Part shown: positions 1 to 6,131 of the stretch, piece by piece
Layout: every line of letters starts with the position of its first letter
Numbering within the stretch: position 1 is the stretch's first letter
Origin: Candidatus Dormiibacterota bacterium
Lineage (GTDB): Bacteria; Chloroflexota; Dormibacteria; Aeolococcales; Aeolococcaceae
NCBI GenBank assembly: GCA_003135255.1
Contig: PLAX01000135.1
Location: 3,299 to 9,536, forward strand
DNA length: 6,238 nt
Direction: 5' to 3'
Translations under genes and position numbers: made by a program
Notes under the pieces: generated by a model
What the model was told of the DNA's origin: nothing
Seen by the model: the letters and a program-made list of their open reading frames with translations, nothing else
Databases searched by the model: none

Positions 1-110
1 AGCCTGCTGGGTACCGGAGATCCCGCACAGGTTATTCTCGCGCATTCTCGCGGTAGAGAGAAGCCCGGGCAACAACCTCGTTGGAAGCCGGCCCGGACGC
101 GACCGCAGAA
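1..110. other. Left-edge non-coding stretch
   Basis: No convincing gene is visible. Two plus-strand frames stay open here, but their codon third positions are mixed (many A and T), unlike the near-uniform G/C third positions of the real genes. The base composition is also less GC-rich than the rest of the window. The stretch lies just past the stop of the DUF72 gene and probably holds its 3' untranslated region. I see no stem followed by a T-run that would mark a standard terminator, and no tRNA-like T-loop. A small tandem repeat at 34-53 is the only structure noted (ATTCTCGCG twice, 10-bp period). Confidence 0.5.
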
Positions 111-1121
111 TCAGACGTCGAGATGAAGCTGCTCTGATTGTGCCACAACCGGGTCGGGCGCCCATTGCCTCGACCCCTCGAGGGCCGACGGAGCGGGTGG
201 CTCCGCGGCTTCCCTCACCCATCCCGGGAGGTCCCCGTCCCGCGCCTCCATCCGCCGCAGGATCGGCGCGGGAGGGCGGGGCGTCCGGACCCCGAGAAGA
301 TGGGCCATGTCGAAGCCGTTGACCACCGCGTAGTTGCTCCGGTTGTTGTTCATCAGCACATGCACTGGGACGCCTCGGTCCGCGGCGGCCTGGATCGCCG
401 GCACCCACTGCTTCAGCTCCGCCGGCGGATAGAGGTAGTCGAAGCGCTCTCCGGTCGTCGCCACCTTGCGGTACCAGGTTTCGTAGTTGCGGCCGTGGAA
501 GCGCACCAGGACAAGCCGGTCGGAGGTGACGGCCAGATGGGGCGGCGCGGTCCCGCTCCCCAGCTGGGGGGCGTCGACGCCCACCAGGGTGCAGTCCAGC
601 TCCCGCAGCAGGTCTTCGGTCTCGGCGAGCCGCTCTCCCTCGAACCAGGAGCGGTGGCGGAACTCGACGGCGATGACGTCGCCGGGGTGCCGGTCGCGCG
701 CGCGCAGCAGCGCCTCCCGCCCGGCCGGGCCGCTCACCACCCAGGGTGGGTACTGGTAGTGCACCGCGCCCAGCTTCCCCGACTCGCGAAGCGGTACCAG
801 CGCCTCCAAGAAGGCGCGCTCCTCATCGTCGGTCGGGAGCCGGGGCCGGCCCTGCTCGCGCTCGTGGCCGGTCAGGCTCCGGTAGGCCTTGATGTTGAAG
901 AGGAAGTCATCCGGGGTGCGAGCGACCCAGTCCGCCACGCGGTCCGGGGTCGGGATCCCGTAAAAGCTGGAGTCGATCTCGACCAGGGGGAAGTACCGGG
1001 CGTAGAAGGCGAGACGCTCGCGCTGTCGCCGGCCACGGAGCTCGTCCGGGTAGAACCCCTCGTGGTCGACCCAGTTGCAGGTGCCGATCAGGATCGGGGC
1101 TCGCCCCCGCCGCTCCTCCAT
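111..1121 (-). CDS. DUF72 (YecE-like) family protein
   Basis: A 336-residue protein of the DUF72/YecE family, a TIM-barrel family of unknown biochemical function. No signal peptide or membrane segment is visible, so it is probably cytoplasmic. Family landmarks appear in order: IGTCNW (12-17) and GFYP (22-25), then FPLVEIDSSFYGIP (44-57, the usual 'VEvNstFY' segment), FLFNIKAY (73-80), LGAVHYQYPP (117-126), AVEFRHRSW (151-159), LVRFHGR (205-211) and HVLMNNNRSNYAVVNG (254-269, the usual 'yvyfNN...A.N' block). A Pro/Ala/Glu-rich tail of about 50 residues follows the domain. I chose the ATG at 1121 because the conserved domain starts about ten residues in. A GGAGG lies only 2 nt before it, closer than ideal. 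A GTG at 1145 is an alternative start. The open frame continues upstream to 1736, but that part is antisense to the phosphatase gene and has no family similarity. The family assignment is firm; the function is not known. Confidence 0.93.
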   Translation of the reverse strand: MEERRGRAPILIGTCNWVDHEGFYPDELRGRRQRERLAFYARYFPLVEIDSSFYGIPTPDRVADWVARTPDDFLFNIKAYRSLTGHEREQGRPRLPTDDEERAFLEALVPLRESGKLGAVHYQYPPWVVSGPAGREALLRARDRHPGDVIAVEFRHRSWFEGERLAETEDLLRELDCTLVGVDAPQLGSGTAPPHLAVTSDRLVLVRFHGRNYETWYRKVATTGERFDYLYPPAELKQWVPAIQAAADRGVPVHVLMNNNRSNYAVVNGFDMAHLLGVRTPRPPAPILRRMEARDGDLPGWVREAAEPPAPSALEGSRQWAPDPVVAQSEQLHLDV

Positions 1122-1251
1122 CTCCTCCAACAGTAGTGACCGCACGCGTCTCGGGTCAGGGGGCAGCGGATTCTGGCCCCGGCGTCCCAATCCGAACCCA
1201 CCTACTGGCCACGGCGACGACCCGGCGCGTCCATCGGCCATCATGCGGTGC
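1122..1251. promoter_or_regulatory. Divergent intergenic region between DUF72 and phosphatase genes
   Basis: About 130 bp separates the two divergent start codons, so promoters for both genes should lie here or just inside the genes. I see no clean -35/-10 pair in either direction. On the plus strand, CATCAT at 1239-1244 matches TATAAT at four of six positions and sits 7 nt before the ATG at 1252. This would suit a leaderless transcript, but the match is weak. No Shine-Dalgarno sequence precedes either plus-strand ATG (1243 or 1252). Confidence 0.3.
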
Positions 1252-2067
1252 ATGAGCGCCGCCGCTCCCCCTCCGGTCCGACATCCGACCGACCTTCTCC
1301 ACCTCGCCACCGCCGCGGCCGAGGCGGGAGGGCGGGTGATCACCGCCGCGCGCGCCGCCGGCCTTCGCGCCATCCCCGAATCCAAAGGCCGGGGCGACTG
1401 GGTGACCAGTGTCGACCGCGACGCCGAGGCGGCCGCGACGGCCATCCTGCGCACCGCCACCCCGGAGATCCCCATTCTCGCCGAGGAGGGCGGAGGTTCC
1501 TGGGCCGAGCGCTTCTGGGTCGTGGACCCCCTCGACGGGACCACCAACTTCGTGCTCGGGTTCCCCATGGTGGGGGTGAGCATCGCCCTCGTCGAAGCGG
1601 GGCAGCCCACCGTCGGGGTGGTCAGCGCCCCGGAGCTGGGCAGCCGGTGGACCGCGATGCGGGGGGCCGGGGCCTTTGACCGGGCCGGCCGGCGTCTCAG
1701 CCTGATCGACAGCCCGGCGGCCGGGGTGACCGCCACCGGATTCCCCTTCCGTCATCCGGAATGGCACGCCCGCTACCTGGCGGTGATGAACGCTGCCCTC
1801 GGCGAGTTCGAGGACCTCCGCCGGGTGGGAGCCGCCTCCCTCGACCTGGCGTACTGCGCGGCCGGGGTCTGGAGCGGCTTCTTCGAGCTGGGGCTCGGGC
1901 TCTGGGACATCGCGGCCGGCGCGCTTCTCGTCCGCGAGGCCGGGGGGGTGGTCACCGACTGGGCCGGCGACGAGACCGCCGTCTTCCGGAGCGGCGACAT
2001 CCTGGCCGGCGGCCCACTCTGGCATCAGCGCATGCTGCAGCTGGTGCGCCAGGTGGAGGGGAGATGA
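1252..2067 (+). CDS. Inositol monophosphatase family protein (SuhB/HisN-like)
   Basis: A 271-residue Mg2+-dependent phosphatase of the inositol-monophosphatase superfamily, close to the usual family length. All hallmark motifs are present: GDWVTSVDRDAE (48-59, the 'DlVT..D...E' block), LAEEGG (77-82) with metal-ligand Glu78/Glu79, WVVDPLDGTTNF (89-100) with Asp92 and Asp95, and the C-terminal WDIAAG (218-223) with Asp219. It should therefore hydrolyse a phosphomonoester such as inositol-1-phosphate or histidinol-phosphate. The sequence alone does not decide between them, and no histidine or inositol gene lies nearby. It appears soluble. The start is uncertain: the ATG at 1252 (MSAAAPPP) was chosen, but an in-frame ATG at 1243 adds three residues, and neither has a Shine-Dalgarno site. 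Its stop is 65 bp before fabI on the same strand, so co-transcription with fabI-fabF is possible but not shown. Confidence 0.93.
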   Translation: MSAAAPPPVRHPTDLLHLATAAAEAGGRVITAARAAGLRAIPESKGRGDWVTSVDRDAEAAATAILRTATPEIPILAEEGGGSWAERFWVVDPLDGTTNFVLGFPMVGVSIALVEAGQPTVGVVSAPELGSRWTAMRGAGAFDRAGRRLSLIDSPAAGVTATGFPFRHPEWHARYLAVMNAALGEFEDLRRVGAASLDLAYCAAGVWSGFFELGLGLWDIAAGALLVREAGGVVTDWAGDETAVFRSGDILAGGPLWHQRMLQLVRQVEGR

Positions 2068-2115
2068 GAGTCCGTAACCTGAGCCGCCTCCTCCGATTCC
2101 ACCTTCACGTGCCAT

Positions 2116-2132
2116 GAGGGAGATCTGCCTCC
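2116..2132 (+). promoter_or_regulatory. fabI ribosome-binding region
   Basis: GAGGGAG at 2116-2122 is a good Shine-Dalgarno match about 10 nt before the GTG start at 2133, which supports that start. The GGAG at 2119-2122 can pair with CTCC at 2129-2132 across a six-base loop. This small hairpin could partly mask the site. A nine-codon reading frame beginning with ATG at 2114 also runs across the fabI start, in a different frame. Confidence 0.6.
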
Positions 2133-2993
2133 GTGACCGCTGAGCGCCCCGCGAACGCCACCTCGCGCAGCACCGCTGCGCCTGGCGGCCTGCTCGCAGG
2201 CCGGCGCATCCTGGTGACCGGCGTGCTCACCCCCAAGAGCATCGCCTACGCGATCGCAGACGCCTGCCTCGACCACGGGGCGGAGGTGATCCTCACCTCG
2301 TTCGGACGGGCCATGAGCCTCACCGAACGCAGCGCTCGCCGCCTCGGTCTCGAGGGACCGGTGCTGGAGATGGACGCCTCCCTACCCGACCAGGTGGCGG
2401 CGGTCGCCGCGGCCCTGCGGGAGCGGTGGGGGGGGCTGGACGGTGCCGTCCACGCCATCGGCTACGCGCCCGAGGATGCCCTCGGCGGCAAGTTCATGAC
2501 CACGCCCTGGGAGTCGGTCGCCGTCGCGATGCAGGTCTCCGCGTTCAGCCTCAAGACGATGGCCGCCGAGCTCGCCCCCCTCATGCCCGACCGGGGAGGC
2601 TCCCTGGTCACCCTCACCTTCGACGCCACCGTGGCCTGGCCGCTCTACGACTGGATGGGCCCCACCAAGGCCGCCCTCGAGTCGATCGTCCGCTATCTTG
2701 CCCGCGACCTCGGCGCGCGGCGCATCCGGGTCAACTCCCTCGCCGCGGGCCCCCTGGAGACGATCGCCGCCAGGGCGGTCTCCTCCTTCGAGGGACTCAA
2801 GGACGCGTGGGGTCACGTGGCCCCGCTCAAGTGGGACAGCGCGGACGCCTCCCCGGTCGCGGATGCGGCCGTCTTCCTGCTCAGCGACCTCTCCCGGGCG
2901 GTGACCGGGGAGATGTTGCACGTGGACGGCGGCTTCCACAGCCAGGGGGGAGCCCCGGCGCAGATCCACCTCCAGGAGGGGCCGGGCCAGTGA
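2133..2993 (+). CDS. fabI: Enoyl-[acyl-carrier-protein] reductase, FabI/InhA type
   Basis: This 286-residue short-chain dehydrogenase-fold enzyme reduces trans-2-enoyl-ACP to acyl-ACP with NAD(P)H, the last step of each fatty-acid elongation cycle, in the cytoplasm. The FabI-type cofactor loop TGVLTPKSIAYAIA spans 29-42. The catalytic pair is Tyr172 and Lys179 in YDWMGPTK (Tyr-x6-Lys), with Met175 between. AAGPLET (204-210) and the terminal VDGG (264-267) are also typical. Phe163 replaces the second Tyr seen in E. coli FabI (Tyr146). This is the arrangement of mycobacterial InhA (Phe149/Tyr158/Lys165), and the FD....PLY.WM stretch resembles InhA closely. Ala108, in HAIGYAP, occupies the InhA Ser94 position. 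About 18 residues precede the fold and about 15 follow it, making it slightly longer than most relatives. The GTG start has a Shine-Dalgarno site. The gene overlaps fabF by 4 nt, implying translational coupling. Function is confident; chain-length preference cannot be read from sequence. Confidence 0.95.
   Translation: MTAERPANATSRSTAAPGGLLAGRRILVTGVLTPKSIAYAIADACLDHGAEVILTSFGRAMSLTERSARRLGLEGPVLEMDASLPDQVAAVAAALRERWGGLDGAVHAIGYAPEDALGGKFMTTPWESVAVAMQVSAFSLKTMAAELAPLMPDRGGSLVTLTFDATVAWPLYDWMGPTKAALESIVRYLARDLGARRIRVNSLAAGPLETIAARAVSSFEGLKDAWGHVAPLKWDSADASPVADAAVFLLSDLSRAVTGEMLHVDGGFHSQGGAPAQIHLQEGPGQ
2974..2993 (+). promoter_or_regulatory. fabF ribosome-binding site and GTGA start/stop overlap
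   Basis: AGGAGGGG at 2974-2981 lies inside the end of fabI, about 8 nt before a GTG at 2990. That GTG shares bases with the fabI TGA (2991-2993), giving a four-base GTGA overlap. The strong Shine-Dalgarno match fixes the fabF start and points to coupled translation of the two enzymes. Confidence 0.85.
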
Positions 2994-4246
2994 GCGCGGC
3001 GCAGAGCAGCCGGGTGCGGGTCGCGGTCACCGGTCTCGGTGCCATCACACCGCTCGGCCTCGATGTCGAGTCGAGCTGGGCCGCCTGCAAGGGCGGCCGC
3101 TCGGGTGTCGTCCCGATCTCGCTCTGCGAGGCGTCGGACCTCCCCACCCGGATCGCCGGTGAGGTCAAGGGCTTCGATCCAGTCGACCACCTCGGGATCA
3201 AGGAGGCGCGTCGGACCTCGCGCTGCGTCGCTCTCGGCGTCGCCGCGGCTCGCGCCGCCGTCACCGACTCCGGGCTGGACGTGCGCTCGATCGGCGATGA
3301 CGTCGGGGTGCTGGTGGCATCGGGGATCGGCGGGCTGGAGTGGCTGGAGAACGGGGTGGTCCGGCTCAACGAGGGGGGACCGCGGCGGGTCTCGCCCTTC
3401 ACCATCCCGGCGATGATCCCGGACATGACCGCGGGCCGGGTGGCCATCGACTTCGGTGCCCGCGGGCCCAACTTCGCCGTGGTCTCCGCCTGCGCCTCCT
3501 CGGGCAACGGCATCGGCGAGGCGGCCGAGTGGATCCGCCGCGGCGATGCCGTGGCGGTGATCGCTGGCGGCACCGAGGCGGCCATCTGCCGGATCGGGAT
3601 CGCCACCTTCACCGCCATGCAGGCGATGTCCAGCCGCAACGATGAGCCCGAAAAGGCGTCGCGGCCCTTCGACAAGGACCGCGACGGGTTCGTGATGGGC
3701 GAGGGCGCCGGGATCCTCATCCTCGAGGAATACGAGCATGCTCGCCGCCGCGGCGCCCGCATCTATGCGGAGGTGGTCGGCTACGGCGCCACCGATGACG
3801 CCGTCGACGTGGTGCAGCCGGACCCGGCCGGCACCGGCGCCTGCCGCAGCGTGCGGCGCGCGCTTCAGCGCGCCGGTGTCGAGCCCGACCAGGTCGACTA
3901 CGTGAACGCCCACGGGACCTCGACGCAGCTCAACGACGCCGCCGAGACCCGTGCGCTCAAGGCGGCCCTCGGGCCCCGGGCCGCCACGGTTCCGATCAGC
4001 TCCACCAAGTCGATGACCGGCCACCTGCTGGGCGCGGCCGGTGGGGTGGAGGCGATCTTCTCGATCCTGGCGATCCGCGACAACTTCGTCCCGCCGACGA
4101 TCAACCTGGACGAGCCCGACCCGGAGTGCGACCTCGACTACGTTCCCAACGTCGGGCGGAGCGCACGCGTGGATCTGGCCATCAGCACCAGCTTCGGCTT
4201 CGGCGGCCACAACGCCTGCCTCGCCTTCGCCCGGGCGGACGACTAG
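2990..4246 (+). CDS. fabF: 3-oxoacyl-[acyl-carrier-protein] synthase II (KAS II)
   Basis: A 418-residue elongating ketosynthase, about the usual FabF length. It condenses malonyl-ACP with a growing acyl-ACP, extending the chain by two carbons in type II fatty-acid synthesis. The N-terminus VAVTGLGAITPLG (11-23) is typical. The active-site triad is complete: Cys168 in VSACASS, His308 in NAHGTST and His345 in KSMTGHLLGAAG, with Lys340 alongside. RPFDKDRDGFVMGEGAG (225-241) and FGFGGHN (402-408) are further family blocks. Two gating-loop positions differ from E. coli FabF: GGHN replaces GGTN (His407), as also seen in mycobacterial KasA, and DAVDVV (270-275) replaces the usual DAYHxT, putting Asp273 at the E. 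coli His268 position. The gene is translationally coupled to fabI. A polyketide or specialised-lipid ketosynthase is less likely, since no other such genes are nearby. No ACP or malonyl transferase gene lies in the window. Confidence 0.95.
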   Translation: MSAAQSSRVRVAVTGLGAITPLGLDVESSWAACKGGRSGVVPISLCEASDLPTRIAGEVKGFDPVDHLGIKEARRTSRCVALGVAAARAAVTDSGLDVRSIGDDVGVLVASGIGGLEWLENGVVRLNEGGPRRVSPFTIPAMIPDMTAGRVAIDFGARGPNFAVVSACASSGNGIGEAAEWIRRGDAVAVIAGGTEAAICRIGIATFTAMQAMSSRNDEPEKASRPFDKDRDGFVMGEGAGILILEEYEHARRRGARIYAEVVGYGATDDAVDVVQPDPAGTGACRSVRRALQRAGVEPDQVDYVNAHGTSTQLNDAAETRALKAALGPRAATVPISSTKSMTGHLLGAAGGVEAIFSILAIRDNFVPPTINLDEPDPECDLDYVPNVGRSARVDLAISTSFGFGGHNACLAFARADD

Positions 4247-4249
4247 CGG

Positions 4250-4278
4250 GGCCCTTCGCCACCCTGCTGGCAGGGGCC
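4250..4278 (+). terminator. Hairpin just after fabF, possible terminator
   Basis: A stem of 11 pairs starts 4 nt past the fabF stop: GGCCCTT-(C)-GCCA pairs with TGGCAGGGGCC around a CCCTGC loop, with one bulged C and one T-G pair. No T-run follows, so it is not a textbook intrinsic terminator. A shorter stem (GCCCC at 4283-4287 with GGGGC at 4293-4297) comes right after. In high-GC bacteria such T-less hairpins may end transcription or protect the 3' end. The position between two likely transcription units supports this role. Confidence 0.45.
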
Positions 4279-4314
4279 AGCCGCCCCCCCGCGGGGCTCG
4301 ACCAGGGCATGGAA

Positions 4315-4330
4315 CCGCGTCTTGACGCGG
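4315..4330. repeat. 16-bp inverted repeat upstream of GGDEF-EAL gene
   Basis: CCGCGTC and GACGCGG form perfect 7-bp arms around a TT. The symmetry fits a dimeric regulator's operator or a very tight hairpin. It includes TTGACG (4322-4327), which resembles a -35 box, but no good -10 hexamer lies 16-18 bp downstream. It is about 117 bp before the c-di-GMP gene. Confidence 0.5.
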
Positions 4331-4334
4331 ATGT

Positions 4335-4356
4335 GCGATCCCGGCAGCCGCGATCC
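4335..4356 (+). repeat. Direct heptamer pair GCGATCC
   Basis: GCGATCC occurs at 4335-4341 and again at 4350-4356, a start-to-start spacing of 15 bp, just downstream of the inverted repeat. It could be a pair of half-sites for a regulator of the downstream gene. In GC-rich DNA a chance repeat of this size is also plausible. Confidence 0.3.
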
Positions 4357-4432
4357 ATACGTCACGGAGTGCGCGGTCAATCTGTCACAAGGGGGACGAG
4401 TTACCGTCATCAGGGGGGTCGCGCCTAGTGCA

Positions 4433-4438
4433 TATGCT
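4433..4438 (+). promoter_or_regulatory. -10-like element TATGCT for a leaderless transcript
   Basis: TATGCT fits the TAnnnT core and ends 8 nt before the A of the ATG at 4447. Transcription would then begin at or next to the start codon, giving a leaderless mRNA. This agrees with the absence of any Shine-Dalgarno sequence (CTACCCCG precedes the ATG). No good -35 hexamer is seen 16-18 bp upstream, so an activator or alternative sigma factor may be involved. Confidence 0.5.
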
Positions 4439-4446
4439 CTACCCCG

Positions 4447-6114
4447 ATGCTCAAGCACACCGCTCTGGTCAATCCCGCCGCGCGGCCCGCTGGCTTGGCG
4501 GCGCTGCGCCTCGCCATCGGCATGGCGCTGGCGGCGGCCCTCGCGGCGGTGGCCATCGGGGTGGGGGCCGTGGTCTCCGGCGGCACCTGGAGCGGAACGG
4601 TCGCCTGCAGCCTGGTCATCGGCGGCATTGCGATCCTGAGCGCCGCGCTGCTGGTGGTGACCGTCCATCTCTACCAGGCCCGGGCCGAGCTGGTGCGCCG
4701 CCAGGCTGAGCTCGAGGACATGGCGAGCGTCGACGCTCTCACCGGAGTGCCCAACCGGCGTGCCTTCGAGCGCGAGCTGGAGCGCAACGTCCGGCCGGGG
4801 GCGGACGTGGCCCTGGTGCTGATCGACCTCGACAATCTCAAGTCCATCAACGATTCGGTCGGACACAGCGTGGGCGACGAGGTCCTGCGCGGCACCGCGG
4901 TGCGCATCCAGGGCTGCTTGCGCACCACCGACACCGTCTCCCGGTTGAGCGGCGACGAGTTCGCGGTGCTGCTGCCGAGGGTGGGAGATCGCAGCAATCT
5001 CGAGGTGATCTCCCGCCGCATCGTCGAGGCGGTGCAGCGCCCCTACCCCGCCGAGCTGCTCAGCTGCACGATCAGCGCCAGCGCAGGGGTGGTCATGATG
5101 GAGGGGGAGACCGGCCCCGGGGAGCTGCTGCGCAACGCCGATGTGGCCCTGATGTATGCCAAGCGCCAGGGCAAGGGCCGCTATGTGATGTATCGCCACG
5201 AGCTCCACTCCAGCGAGCTCGAGCGCATCGCCTTCGAGCGGGACCTGCGCATCGCTCTGGAGCAGGAGCAATTCGTCCTCCACTACCAGCCGATCGTGGA
5301 CTCGAAGAACCGGCGCATCCTGGGTGTCGAGGCCCTGGTGCGGTGGCAGCATCCCGAGCGGGGACTGGTGCCGCCGCTGGACTTCATCCCGCTCGCCGAG
5401 GCGACCGGCCTGATCGTGCCGCTGGGAGCGTGGGTGCTGCGCGAAGCTTGCCTCCAGACCCAGAAGTGGCGGACCAACAGTCCCAGTCTCTTCAAGGACT
5501 TCCTGCTGAGTGTCAACGTCTCGGCGCGGCAGCTCTTCGGCACCCAGCTCCAGAGCGACGTGGTCACGGCCCTCAACGAGTCGGGACTGGACCCCCGCCA
5601 CCTGGTGCTGGAGATCGTCGAGTCGCAGGTCATGACCGACGTCGCCGGCGCCCTCCGCCAGTTCGCCGCTCTCAAGGAGATCGGGGTCCGGATCGCCATC
5701 GACGACTTCGGTACCGGCTACTCCTCGCTCGGACACCTCCAGGAGTTGCCCGTCGACTTCCTCAAGCTGGACAAGAGCTTCACCGACAACATCACGGAGT
5801 CGGTGAAGAGCCAGGAGCTGATGCGCACCGTCGCCCAGCTCAGCCGCGCGCTCTCCATCGCCACCGTGGCCGAGGGCGTGGAGACCGTGGAGCAGGCGGA
5901 CGTGCTGCACAATCTCGACGTCAACCTCTGCCAGGGCTTCTTCTTTGCCCGACCGATCGACGCCGAGGGCCTCTCGCGGATGCTGAAGCGGGTGCGCCGC
6001 CTCCCCGAGGTGGTGCCCGCGGCGCGCGGGTTGGCACCGGCAGCCGGCGGCGGCCGGATCGCGGTCCGGGTGCCCAAGGCGACCCGGGTCACCGTCCCCC
6101 AGCTGACCAACTGA
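4447..6114 (+). CDS. Membrane-anchored GGDEF-EAL cyclic-di-GMP synthase/phosphodiesterase
   Basis: A 555-residue c-di-GMP turnover enzyme. Two hydrophobic segments (about 18-44 and 52-75) with a loop of under ten residues anchor it in the membrane, and a short charged, possibly coiled linker follows (76-93). The GGDEF domain (about 95-250) has DLDNLKSINDSVGHSVGD (127-144) and the signature SGDEF (168-172). This is a one-residue variant of GGDEF that keeps the catalytic Gly-Asp-Glu-Phe. RTTD (159-162) lies five residues before it and matches the RxxD product-inhibition site. The EAL domain (about 261-515) retains EALVRW (295-300), Asn357, Glu389/Glu392 (LEIVES), DDFGTGYSSL (419-428), Lys440, Glu476 (AEGVET) and Gln496, the usual metal and catalytic residues. 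Both activities therefore look possible; which dominates cannot be read from sequence. No PAS, GAF or other sensor domain is present. The C-terminal ~40 residues are Pro/Ala/Arg-rich. The ATG lacks a Shine-Dalgarno site and is probably leaderless. Confidence 0.94.
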   Translation: MLKHTALVNPAARPAGLAALRLAIGMALAAALAAVAIGVGAVVSGGTWSGTVACSLVIGGIAILSAALLVVTVHLYQARAELVRRQAELEDMASVDALTGVPNRRAFERELERNVRPGADVALVLIDLDNLKSINDSVGHSVGDEVLRGTAVRIQGCLRTTDTVSRLSGDEFAVLLPRVGDRSNLEVISRRIVEAVQRPYPAELLSCTISASAGVVMMEGETGPGELLRNADVALMYAKRQGKGRYVMYRHELHSSELERIAFERDLRIALEQEQFVLHYQPIVDSKNRRILGVEALVRWQHPERGLVPPLDFIPLAEATGLIVPLGAWVLREACLQTQKWRTNSPSLFKDFLLSVNVSARQLFGTQLQSDVVTALNESGLDPRHLVLEIVESQVMTDVAGALRQFAALKEIGVRIAIDDFGTGYSSLGHLQELPVDFLKLDKSFTDNITESVKSQELMRTVAQLSRALSIATVAEGVETVEQADVLHNLDVNLCQGFFFARPIDAEGLSRMLKRVRRLPEVVPAARGLAPAAGGGRIAVRVPKATRVTVPQLTN

Positions 6115-6131
6115 TCGGCAGGTAAGCCCGC

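Noticed and set aside
1122..1736. Upstream extension of the DUF72 reading frame (205 extra residues) to an ATG at 1736
   Set aside because: It is wholly antisense to the phosphatase gene and the divergent gap, has low-complexity Arg/Ala/Pro composition, and the DUF72 domain begins right after the ATG at 1121.
1156..2115. 319-residue minus-strand frame opposite the phosphatase gene
   Set aside because: Low-complexity Gly/His/Pro-rich translation with no motif; the plus-strand phosphatase has all family motifs.
2426..2989. Extension of the fabF frame upstream through fabI as a possible larger or fused protein
   Set aside because: The extra 188 residues are an out-of-frame Arg/Pro/Gly-rich reading of fabI. 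The GTG at 2990 has a strong Shine-Dalgarno site and starts the canonical ketosynthase N-terminus.
2813..4210. 465-residue minus-strand frame opposite fabF
   Set aside because: Same shadow effect, with no domain recognisable; fabF on the plus strand is certain.
4322..4361. Promoter with -35 TTGACG at 4322-4327
   Set aside because: No acceptable -10 hexamer lies 16-18 bp downstream; the nearest candidate, CATACG, is too far. The TTGACG is better explained as part of the inverted repeat.
4391..4446. c-di-GMP riboswitch upstream of the GGDEF-EAL gene (GTTACCG at 4400-4406 recalls part of the GEMM-I consensus)
   Set aside because: The rest of the GEMM core, including the conserved GCAAA-type segment and paired stems, is absent, and the likely transcript start is at the ATG, leaving no leader to hold a riboswitch.
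4243..5910. 555-residue minus-strand frame opposite the GGDEF-EAL gene
   Set aside because: A GC-rich shadow: its composition (His, Asp, Gly, Gln, Arg-rich, with no recognisable domain) is what the reverse complement of a high-GC coding frame gives. The plus-strand frame has full catalytic motifs.
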